From assembly GCA_050249835.1 (NCBI GenBank), contig JBFWPT010000013.1, forward strand, positions 7,639 through 71,638: a stretch of 64,000 nt of DNA. Direction: 5' to 3'. The translations under genes were made by a program, and so were the position numbers. Source of the stretch: Miltoncostaea sp050249835 (GTDB taxonomy: Bacteria > Actinomycetota > Thermoleophilia > Miltoncostaeales > Miltoncostaeaceae). Below are positions 44,137 through 51,816 of this stretch, one piece after another; the stretch's first letter is position 1, and the number at the start of each line of letters is the position of its first letter. Below the pieces are notes generated by a model. It was not told where the DNA came from. It did no database searches and saw only the letters and a program-made list of their open reading frames with translations.

Positions 44137-47100
44137 ATGCCTCCTCGCCCTGATCCCGGGCGGGCGACGCGACGCGGGACGGGGGTCGCGGCCGCCGCCA
44201 TCCCGCCGTATCGCGCCGTGCTGTTCGGCATGGACGGTGTCGTCACCGACACAGCCGCTTCCCATGCAGCCGCCTGGAAGCAGCTGCTCGATGGCGTCAT
44301 CCGGCATCCTCGGGCCCGGCCCGGTGACGCGACGCCCTTCGACGCCCACCTGGACTACCGGCGCTTCGTCGATGGACGCGCCAGCGAGGATGGAATGGCC
44401 GCATTCCTCACGGCGCGCGGGATCGCGATGCCACTCGGCTCGTCCGCCGACCCCCCCGGCGCATGGACGGTGCACGGGCAGGCATCCATGGTGGACGGCC
44501 TCCTCACCGCGCGTTTCGCGCGAGACGGGGTCCGGGTCTTCCCCGGCACGGCGGCCCTGCTGCAGCGGCTGCGTGACGGCGGCGTCCCCGTGGCCCTCGT
44601 CACCGGCAGCCGTCACGCCGCGAGCATCCTCCAGACCGCCGAGCTTTCCGGCGCGTTCGACGTCGTGATCGACGGAGAGGTCGCCCGCACGCTCGGGCTG
44701 CGCGGCAAGCCCGATCCGGACACGTTGCTGGAGGCCGCCGCGCGCTTGGGCGTTTCTCCGGAGCGGAGCGCCGTGGTGGAGGATGCGGCGGCGGGCGTCG
44801 AGGCCGCCAGGCGGGGCCGATTCGGCCTCGTCGTCGGCATCGATCGTGGCGGCAATCGCGACCTGCTCGAATCAGCCGGCGCCGACTTCGTGCTCGGTGA
44901 CGTCGGTGAGCTCGACCTCGGAGTCGCGCGGTCCGATCCGTGGCTTCTCGTCTACGACGGGTTCGACCCGGAGCACGAGGGGCACCGGGAGACCCTCACC
45001 ACTCTCGGCAACGGCTACATGGCGACGCGCGGCGCAGCTCCTGAGCGCGTTGATGATGGGGTCCATTACCCGGGGACCTATCTCGCCGGCGTGTACAACC
45101 GGCTGACCAGCACCGTCGGGGAACGCCACGTGGTGGACGAGCACATGGTCAACGCGCCGAACTGGTTGGTGCTCGACGTGCGCATCGACGACCTGCCGTG
45201 GTTGTCTGCGAACGGCCTCGTCGTGCGGTGGGAGCGCCGTGAGCTGGACCTGCGCAGGGCCGTGCTCACCCGGCGCGCGGTGCTCGCAGCGCCCGACGGT
45301 CGGGAACTCGAGTTGCTTCAGAGGCGCCTCGTCTCGATGCACCGACCGCACATCGCCGCGCTCCAGACGGTGCTGACGCCCCGGGGCTGGAGCGGCCGCC
45401 TCGGCGTGCGCAGTGCGGTCGATGTCGCCGTCGAGAACACGAACGTCGCCGAGTACGCCGCGCTGGAGAGCCGCCACCTGGTCCCCGTGAACTGCGAACT
45501 GGTCGACCCCGACACGCTCCTCGTGGAGGTCGAGACGAGTCAGAGCCATCACAGGATCGCCGTGGCCGCCCGGACCACGCTGCTCGGTGCCGGCGATGTT
45601 CGGCGTCCGCGGCCGGCCGGCGAGGACGGCTGCGGGGTCGGGCTGGCTTTCGCGGTCACCGACGGCCGCGCAGTGACGATCGACAAGACGGTTGCGATCA
45701 CGTCCTCGCGGGACCGGGCCATCGGCTCGCCGGCCGACGCGGCATTGACCGAGCTGGACGAGGTCCGCGAGGGACTGTCGGCGCTCCTCGGAGAACATGA
45801 GGCGGCCTGGCGGCGCCTCTGGGACCTCTTCGAGGTGGAGGTGGACGCCGACAGCCAGACGATGCTCAGCCTGAACATCCACGTCTTCCACCTGCTCCAG
45901 ACGCTGTCCCCTCATGCGATCGAGCTGGACGCCGGGGTTCCTGCGCGAGGCCTCCATGGGGAGGGCTACCGCGGGCACGTCTTCTGGGACGAGCTCTTCG
46001 TCCTGCCGATGGTCACGCTTCGCCTGCCGAGGGTCGCCCGGGCCGTGCTGGACTACCGCTGGCGCCGGCTTGACGCCGCGCGCCGATCGGCAAGGCGGGC
46101 CGGGCTCAGGGGGGCGCTCTTCCCCTGGCAGAGCGGCAGCGACGGCCGTGAGGAGACGCCTCGGCAGCTCTACAACCCGCGCTCACGTCGCTGGATCCCG
46201 GACAACTCGCACCGTCAGCGCCATGTCGGCCTCGCGGTCGCGCACAACGCCTGGCAGTACTTTCAGGCAAGCGGCGACACCGATTGGCTCGCCGATCACG
46301 GATCGGAGCTCATCGTCGAGGTCGCGCGCCTCTTCGCATCCATGGTCGCGCACGACCCGTCAGACGACCGGTTCCACCTCGACGGCGTGATGGGTCCGGA
46401 CGAGTATCACGACGGGCCCCCGGGGGCACCCGGGGTGGGCCTTCGGGACAATGCGTACACCAACGTTCTCGCCGCCTGGTTGTTCGAGACGGCCGGAGAG
46501 CTGCTGCGCGCGCTGAGCGGTCACGACTGCGATTCGGTCATCGACCGCCTGGCGCTCAGCGAGGATGAGGTCGCCCGCTGGGACCTCCTCAGCCGGCGGC
46601 TGGCCGTGCCGTTCCACGCCGATGGCGTCATCAGTCAGTTCGCCGGCTACGAGGACCTCGAGGAACTCGACTGGTCACGCTACCGCTCGACCTACGGCAA
46701 CATCGAGCGACTCGATCTGATCCTCGAGGCGGAGGGCGACAGCACGAATCGCTACCGGCTCTCGAAGCAGGCCGACGTCCTCATGCTGATCCACGTGCTG
46801 GGCCCCGATCGCCTCATCGCGACGCTGTCCCGCCTCGGCTACGAGGCCGGCCCCGATGCGCTGGGACGGACGGTGGAGCACTACCTCCCCCGCACGGCCC
46901 ACGGGTCCACATTGAGCCGCGTCGTGCACTCGTCGGTGCTCTCACACACCGACCCCGCGAAGGCCTGGACGCTGTTTCGCGAGGCCCTCGACGCCGACCT
47001 CGATGACACCCAGGGTGGCACCACCCGGGAGGGCATCCACCTCGGCGCCATGGCGGGGACGGTAGACCTGGCCATCCGCGCCATCGCGGGCCTCGAGATC

Positions 47101-47409
47101 GGCGCGGACGTCTTGGTCTTCAAGCCGCGTCTCCCCGCGGACCTGCGCCGCGTGACCTTCCGCGTCCGCTATCGCGGCCAGCGAATCGTCGCATCGCTCG
47201 ACCATCGCCGGCTCGTGCTCGTCGCCGACCCTTGCAACGCGCGGCCGATCGACGTCGCCGTCTGCGCGAGCCGCTTCCGACTGGGAGGCGGTGAGCGCCG
47301 TGCCGTCCCGTGGGCCTCCGGCACTGTCCGGCAGGAACGCGGATCACGGGCGGAGGCTTCATCCCCCGATCGCCGGCGCCTCGACCAGGGTGAGGGCGAC
47401 GCCTCGTGA
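44137..47409 (+). CDS. HAD domain fused to GH65 glycoside phosphorylase/hydrolase
   Basis: The 1090-aa fusion has a HAD-IA domain like beta-phosphoglucomutase (about 24-230) and a GH65 enzyme (about 265-1040) of the kojibiose/trehalose/maltose phosphorylase group, with GYRGHVFWDELF and catalytic acid E756 in GPDEYHDG. In the HAD part the motif LFGMDGVVTD has glycine (G31) at the nucleophile aspartate of FDxDG; D33 is kept. The mutase or phosphatase activity is probably lost while the GH65 site looks intact. It may process trehalose-like sugars. Confidence 0.88.
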   Translation: MPPRPDPGRATRRGTGVAAAAIPPYRAVLFGMDGVVTDTAASHAAAWKQLLDGVIRHPRARPGDATPFDAHLDYRRFVDGRASEDGMAAFLTARGIAMPLGSSADPPGAWTVHGQASMVDGLLTARFARDGVRVFPGTAALLQRLRDGGVPVALVTGSRHAASILQTAELSGAFDVVIDGEVARTLGLRGKPDPDTLLEAAARLGVSPERSAVVEDAAAGVEAARRGRFGLVVGIDRGGNRDLLESAGADFVLGDVGELDLGVARSDPWLLVYDGFDPEHEGHRETLTTLGNGYMATRGAAPERVDDGVHYPGTYLAGVYNRLTSTVGERHVVDEHMVNAPNWLVLDVRIDDLPWLSANGLVVRWERRELDLRRAVLTRRAVLAAPDGRELELLQRRLVSMHRPHIAALQTVLTPRGWSGRLGVRSAVDVAVENTNVAEYAALESRHLVPVNCELVDPDTLLVEVETSQSHHRIAVAARTTLLGAGDVRRPRPAGEDGCGVGLAFAVTDGRAVTIDKTVAITSSRDRAIGSPADAALTELDEVREGLSALLGEHEAAWRRLWDLFEVEVDADSQTMLSLNIHVFHLLQTLSPHAIELDAGVPARGLHGEGYRGHVFWDELFVLPMVTLRLPRVARAVLDYRWRRLDAARRSARRAGLRGALFPWQSGSDGREETPRQLYNPRSRRWIPDNSHRQRHVGLAVAHNAWQYFQASGDTDWLADHGSELIVEVARLFASMVAHDPSDDRFHLDGVMGPDEYHDGPPGAPGVGLRDNAYTNVLAAWLFETAGELLRALSGHDCDSVIDRLALSEDEVARWDLLSRRLAVPFHADGVISQFAGYEDLEELDWSRYRSTYGNIERLDLILEAEGDSTNRYRLSKQADVLMLIHVLGPDRLIATLSRLGYEAGPDALGRTVEHYLPRTAHGSTLSRVVHSSVLSHTDPAKAWTLFREALDADLDDTQGGTTREGIHLGAMAGTVDLAIRAIAGLEIGADVLVFKPRLPADLRRVTFRVRYRGQRIVASLDHRRLVLVADPCNARPIDVAVCASRFRLGGGERRAVPWASGTVRQERGSRAEASSPDRRRLDQGEGDAS

Positions 47410-47573
47410 GAGCCCGCGTGTCCGAGGCAGCCCTGTCTGCCTGGTCATCGCCGGGAAACATCAGGCAGTGGCGTCGGCGGGTCGGCGCCCGAGGAACGGT
47501 TAGTCCGGAGCGCCGTCGAGGATTCCCGCCCGTTACGAGTCGAGCTACGGGCGCGTTTCGCATCGACGCGCTC

Positions 47574-47602
47574 GTCACGAGTTCGTCACATCCGACGGTG
47601 AT
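47574..47602 (+). promoter_or_regulatory. Promoter with GTCAC-N6-GTCAC repeat
   Basis: GTCAC at 47574-47578 and 47585-47589, spacer GAGTTC; GGTGAT (47597-47602) follows 7 bp later. GTG 47609 lies 6 bp beyond it, so the message is probably leaderless. Confidence 0.6.
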
Positions 47603-47608
47603 TCTCAC

Positions 47609-48775
47609 GTGATGCGTCCACATCGGGTGCTTGTCCGCGCGGGAGTCCTCCTCGCTGTCGCTGCTCTCGCCGCCCCCGCGACGTCGGCACCAGGAGACAT
47701 CGCCTCGAAGCGCCAACAGGTCGCCGAGCTCTACCGCGAGCTGTCGGCGGTCGACGCTGAGGCCGGCGCGGCGGCGGCCGCGCACAACGCCGCGCTCGAT
47801 CGGCGGGACTCGGTCGCGAGGCGGATCGGCGAAACGCGCATCCAGGTCCGACTGACGGCCCGCCAGCTGCGGAGTTCGCGTGAGCGCCTCGGCGAGCGCC
47901 TGGTCGCCCTCTACATCCGGGGTACGCCGGATCCGTTCGAGGCCCTGCTGCAAAGCGGCGACCTGGCCGACGTCCTCGCGGTCACGGATCTGCTCGAGCG
48001 AACGGCGGCCTCCGACGCCGCGGTGGTGGCGACGGTCAAGGAGCGACGCCAGGCGCTCGACGATCTCCGCGCGCGACTGGCCGCCGATGCCGAGGTCGCC
48101 GCACGCGAGCTGGCGGAGGCGCAGGACCAGCGGCGCCGACTCGAAGCGCTGCTCGACACGAGGCGTCGAGCCCTGCAGGGTGCGCGCCAAGAGCTCGGAG
48201 CCCTTCTCACGGCGGAGCGGGTGCGCCTGGCCCGCCTGGCGGCCCAGAAGACGCGAGCCCGGGAGGAGGCCCGACGCACCGCGGCGACCTCCGTCGGATC
48301 CCGCCCGGTTTCGCCCGGGCCGGCGTCTTCCTCGACCGGAGCCGCATCCGGCCCCCTTCCGGGCGGTTCGCACGTCTACCCGCTGGCGGGGCCGAGCACC
48401 TTCGGAGACGACTGGCTGGCGTCGCGGCCGGGCGGCCGCTACCACGAGGGCATCGACCTCTTCGCGGCACGCGGTACGCCCGTGGTCGCGGTGGCCGACG
48501 GCACGCTGTTCCGCGTCGGCTACAGCGGGATCAGCGGATACCGCTTCTGGCTCCGCGACCAGGCGGGCACCGAGTTCTTCTATGCCCACCTCGATGGCTA
48601 CACGGCCGCCGCCCGGGAGGGCGCCGCCGTGACCAAAGGAACCGTGCTCGGCTACAACGGCGACACGGGCGACGCGAAGGGCACGCCGCCGCACGTCCAT
48701 TTCGAGATCCACCCCGGCGGGGGTGGGCCGATCAGGCCCTACCCCATCGTCAGCGCCTGGGCGCGCGTCGGCTGA
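47609..48775 (+). CDS. Coiled-coil M23 metallopeptidase
   Basis: The 388-aa protein has a signal peptide (about 1-27), a coiled coil (about 32-225), a Ser/Gly/Pro linker and an M23 domain (about 250-388) with YHEGIDLF and PHVHFEIH zinc motifs. It resembles the protein at 17013 in layout but differs widely in sequence. It should act in peptidoglycan remodelling. GTG 47609 or ATG 47612 follows directly after the -10 element. Confidence 0.82.
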   Translation: MMRPHRVLVRAGVLLAVAALAAPATSAPGDIASKRQQVAELYRELSAVDAEAGAAAAAHNAALDRRDSVARRIGETRIQVRLTARQLRSSRERLGERLVALYIRGTPDPFEALLQSGDLADVLAVTDLLERTAASDAAVVATVKERRQALDDLRARLAADAEVAARELAEAQDQRRRLEALLDTRRRALQGARQELGALLTAERVRLARLAAQKTRAREEARRTAATSVGSRPVSPGPASSSTGAASGPLPGGSHVYPLAGPSTFGDDWLASRPGGRYHEGIDLFAARGTPVVAVADGTLFRVGYSGISGYRFWLRDQAGTEFFYAHLDGYTAAAREGAAVTKGTVLGYNGDTGDAKGTPPHVHFEIHPGGGGPIRPYPIVSAWARVG

Positions 48776-48793
48776 CGAGGCACGGCGGCTCGC

Positions 48794-49675
48794 TCAGCGC
48801 CGCTGTCCCGACCAGGCCCCCTCGGCCCACGATGCCCCACCGTCTCCGCTGCTCACGATGCGACCATCGTGGAGCGCCACGATGAGGGCGCCGCCGGTCG
48901 TCGACGTCGCCGCTGCGGGCTCACCGCCGAGGTCTCCGACCCGCTCCCAGGTGCCGCCCCTGTCGCGACTGACGGCGACGCCGCCGTCCGCGTCGAAGCC
49001 GTAGAGCGCACCCGCGGCCGGCCACGCCAGGACCACGGCGTCGGCGGGCAACCGCGTCCACGTGGCGCCCCCGTCGGTCGTGGTGATCACCCCCGTGTCC
49101 CCCGTCGCGACGATCCGGCTCGGGTCGTCCGGGTCGAGGGCGAGGTCGGCGATCTCGCCGGGTGTGCCGAGCGGCGTCCACCTGCGCCCCCGGTCGGCGC
49201 TGGCCATGAGGCGGCCCCCGCTCGCGTCGTAGCCGACCACCCGCGAGCCGCTCACCCCCAGGGCGTGGAAGTCGGCCTCGCCCAGCAGGGAAACGGGCGT
49301 CCACGACCGGCCGGCGTCGGAGGACTCGATGAGGCCGAGCAGGGGCGGCAGGCCATCGCGGAGATCCGGATGCCCCGATCCGAGGAAGTGATCCGGCCCG
49401 GCGACGGCGAAGCCCATCGTGTCCTGGAGCCTGTCGCCGACGCGCTCGCTCCCGTCGGAGCCCGGGGGCATCCGGAAGAGCCCGGTGTGGGTCGCGATGT
49501 AGAGCGCCCCGTCGGCGGGATTGACACCGAGGCCGTGCACGTGCTCGGGGCCGACGTCAGCGGCGGCGCCCGCCGGATCCCCGCCGCCGGCACCGGCGCA
49601 TCCCGACAGCCCCAGGAGGAGGCCGGCGGCCGCCAGGGCGAGGAGCGCCCGGACCCCTGTTCTCGTCGTCCCCAC
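48794..49675 (-). CDS. BNR-repeat beta-propeller lipoprotein (F510_1955-like)
   Basis: The 293-aa protein has a lipoprotein signal ending LLGLSGC and repeated sialidase/BNR boxes (SSDAGRSWTP, SADRGRRWTPL, TTDGGATWTRL, SRDRGGTWERV, SGDGGASWAEG). It should form a beta-propeller outside the membrane. Despite the glycosyl-hydrolase name given to related proteins, the catalytic residues are not evident. Related proteins often lie near copper genes. It ends close to the convergent M23 gene. Confidence 0.8.
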   Translation of the reverse strand: MGTTRTGVRALLALAAAGLLLGLSGCAGAGGGDPAGAAADVGPEHVHGLGVNPADGALYIATHTGLFRMPPGSDGSERVGDRLQDTMGFAVAGPDHFLGSGHPDLRDGLPPLLGLIESSDAGRSWTPVSLLGEADFHALGVSGSRVVGYDASGGRLMASADRGRRWTPLGTPGEIADLALDPDDPSRIVATGDTGVITTTDGGATWTRLPADAVVLAWPAAGALYGFDADGGVAVSRDRGGTWERVGDLGGEPAAATSTTGGALIVALHDGRIVSSGDGGASWAEGAWSGQRR

Positions 49676-49771
49676 CCCTCCGATGATGCCCGACCCCCAC
49701 AGGCGCAGTGAAGGCCGGTCACCCTCGGCTTCATCACTCCGTCACACGACCGAAGGGTGCTCTGCCCCTCG

Positions 49772-50518
49772 TCATCTTGTGCCGAGCCGGCGCCGCAGCA
49801 CCCACACGACCGCCAGCAGCAGGACTCCGACCCAGCCCAGCGCGAGCGCGAGCTCGACCCACGCGTCGAAGTCGTCGGAGAAGGCACCGCCGGTCGCGAC
49901 CCGTCCGCCGCCGTAGTCGGGCAGGACCGCAGCGAGGCCGCCGGGGGTGCCATCGCCGAACATCGGATTCTGCAGGATTCCGGTGCCGAGCATCGCCAGG
50001 AACAGGACCAGGTACGTGGCGCCGAGCTGACCGAGCAGGGCACCGGCCAGGGCGCCGATGCAGGCGTAGCTCAGGCCGACCAGCAGGTTTCCGACGATGA
50101 AGGCGGGCCACGACGCCGGGGTGAAGCTCAAGGCGGTGACCGACAGCGACACGGTGAGCACGACGCCGCACGCGAGGGCGAGCACCGCCACTCGCGGCAG
50201 GATCGCCTCGATCGGCCGGAACCCCGCGACGACGAGCCGGCGGTCGGCCTCCTGCGCCGAGCGCATGATGAACGCCCCGCAGAGCGCCGCGAGGAACGCC
50301 ACGGTGATGGTGACCATCGACGCTCCGTGCACGTCCCTCATCGTCGTCAGTACCGTCCCGCCGCCCGGCAGCCCGATCTCCCGCGGGGTGGACTCGGTGC
50401 GCGCGATGGCGCGGGTGATGAAGAAGAAGGGCAGCACCACCAGCAGGACGAGCAGCAGCGGGCGACGGGCCTGTTCGCGGAGCCCGAGGCGGGTGGCGGT
50501 GGTGACTCTGGGGTTCAC
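49772..50518 (-). CDS. ABC-2-type transporter permease
   Basis: The 248-aa protein has about six membrane helices, with the loop MRSAQEADRRLVVAGFRP after helix 2 that marks this permease family. It starts with GTG 50518, overlapping the stop of a related, truncated permease. No ATP-binding subunit gene is present nearby, so the transporter cannot be complete in this window. Confidence 0.75.
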   Translation of the reverse strand: MNPRVTTATRLGLREQARRPLLLVLLVVLPFFFITRAIARTESTPREIGLPGGGTVLTTMRDVHGASMVTITVAFLAALCGAFIMRSAQEADRRLVVAGFRPIEAILPRVAVLALACGVVLTVSLSVTALSFTPASWPAFIVGNLLVGLSYACIGALAGALLGQLGATYLVLFLAMLGTGILQNPMFGDGTPGGLAAVLPDYGGGRVATGGAFSDDFDAWVELALALGWVGVLLLAVVWVLRRRLGTR

Positions 50519-51033
50519 GCGCGGCTCCGGGCCGATGCGACGAAGACGCCGAAGGCGACCGCGAGGGCTCCGGCGGTCACCAGGACGAGCTCGAGCCACT
50601 CGCCGGCCGCGGTGCCCCGGCCGAGGCCGGCCGCGATGAGTACGTCGGCCGCCGACCTGCTGACCGCCCACGGCGGTGCGGAGCCCGACATCCCGGGGCC
50701 GGCGAAGGCGTCGAGCAGGAAGACGAAGACCACGACCAGGGAGCCCTCCAGCGGCGCAGTCACGATCGACCCGACGAGGATCCCGATGGCGAGGTAGAGG
50801 AGTGCGAACGCCATGATCGCCGCCGCCGCGTGCCCGGGATGGGCAACGCCGGCACGGAGTTCCAGCGCGGCGAACGCGGCGCCCGACGCGACGAGGGCGA
50901 GCAGCACGGACGCGACGATGCGCGAGATGGCGACGCGCGCGGGCCCGAGGCCGGCGAGCGCCAGGCGGCGATCCGCGCCACGCGACGAGGACGCCTGGAA
51001 GAACCCGAGGGCGCCGGAGAGGAGCCGTGGCCA
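50515..51033 (-). pseudogene. Truncated ABC-2 permease lacking its N-terminus
   Basis: The frame reads from just after the stop at 51034-51036 and aligns by eye with the neighbouring permease (ADRRLALAGLGP against ADRRLVVAGFRP), but it begins at the end of the second helix. No start codon exists before GTG 50907, which would remove still more. The missing N-terminus and missing ATPase gene suggest a deletion that joined this gene to the one at 51034. Confidence 0.7.
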
Positions 51034-51441
51034 TCACGGGTGGTGCGAGTCGTGCTCCGAGGGGCTCACTCCCGCAGGAGCGCTCGCCGGGTTGGACGGC
51101 GCCTCATCGCCCCCGCTCAGCGCGGGACCGATGACGAGGGTCGAGATGGCAAACGCGGTCGCCATCATGACGAGAATGCCGGTGGGAACGGGCCAGCCAT
51201 GGCGTCGATACAGACGCACAAGCATCGGAACGGCGAGGACGAATCCCACGGCGCCAAACAGGAGGGTTCCGGTGGCTCCGGCCACCAACGCGGCGCCGGC
51301 GAGGGGGCCGACGTGGTGCAGAACGTGCGGTGCCGCGCCGAGGACGGCCGCGCCCCCGGTCGCGAGAGCCGCCCGAATACGGAGCACACCGTGGATGCCG
51401 ACGGCACGTGGCGGCTCCTCAGAAGCCGTTGGCACGAGCAT
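51034..51441 (-). CDS. Membrane protein with His-rich C-terminus
   Basis: The 135-aa protein has about three membrane helices (about 15-105) and ends SPSEHDSHHP, a possible metal-binding tail. It is hydrophobic and Gly/Ala-rich. I do not recognise a named family. ATG 51441 is chosen; a GTG codon lies just before it. The 3' end abuts the truncated permease, so the last residues could be affected by the same deletion. Confidence 0.65.
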   Translation of the reverse strand: MLVPTASEEPPRAVGIHGVLRIRAALATGGAAVLGAAPHVLHHVGPLAGAALVAGATGTLLFGAVGFVLAVPMLVRLYRRHGWPVPTGILVMMATAFAISTLVIGPALSGGDEAPSNPASAPAGVSPSEHDSHHP

Positions 51442-51457
51442 CACGGTCCTCCGCGGC

Positions 51458-51613
51458 CTAGCCTCCGTTGCGACGCGAGCCACCGCCTCGCATCATCCAC
51501 ATCATGGCGCCGAGCATCACGGCGCAGGGCAGCACGAACAGCAGGTAGAACGGCGTGGTGAAGGCGAATGCGAGAAGGACCGCCACCGCGACGACGGCAG
51601 CGCAGGCCCACAT
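51458..51613 (-). CDS. Very small membrane protein
   Basis: The 51-aa protein begins MWACAAVVAVAVLLAF, has two hydrophobic segments and ends MMWMMRGGGSRRNGG. An ideal ribosome site (GGAGGA, complement of 51617-51622) stands 3-4 bp before ATG 51613. It lies 16 bp upstream of the next minus-strand gene and is probably co-transcribed with it. The Met-rich end could bind Cu(I). Confidence 0.65.
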   Translation of the reverse strand: MWACAAVVAVAVLLAFAFTTPFYLLFVLPCAVMLGAMMWMMRGGGSRRNGG

Positions 51614-51743
51614 GATTCCTCCGGAATGATCCACCTCTACCCCCTTCCGACGGTTTCAACGGATGTTCCTGCGCCGGGGCGCGCACGGCGGCGGTGGGAC
51701 TGCGTAGGCATGACTGCGGTCGATTACGGATCACCGCACGCCC

Positions 51744-51759
51744 GTCACCGGTTCGTCAT
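51744..51759 (+). promoter_or_regulatory. Orphan GTCAC-N6-GTCAT direct repeat
   Basis: GTCAC (51744-51748) and GTCAT (51755-51759), spacer CGGTTC. It points to the 3' end of the relaxase gene, so no gene follows in its direction. It may be a promoter cut off from its gene at the cargo-backbone border. The surrounding 51614-51816 region has no gene. Confidence 0.45.
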
Positions 51760-51816
51760 ATCGAGGAACCCGAATCGAGCTGACCGTGATGATCTCAGCA
51801 CGGTTGGCCGACGCGA

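Noticed and set aside
49719..49745. Further GTCAC copies near 49719 and 49741
   Set aside because: Spacing is not 11 bp and no plus-strand gene follows, so they do not fit the operator model.
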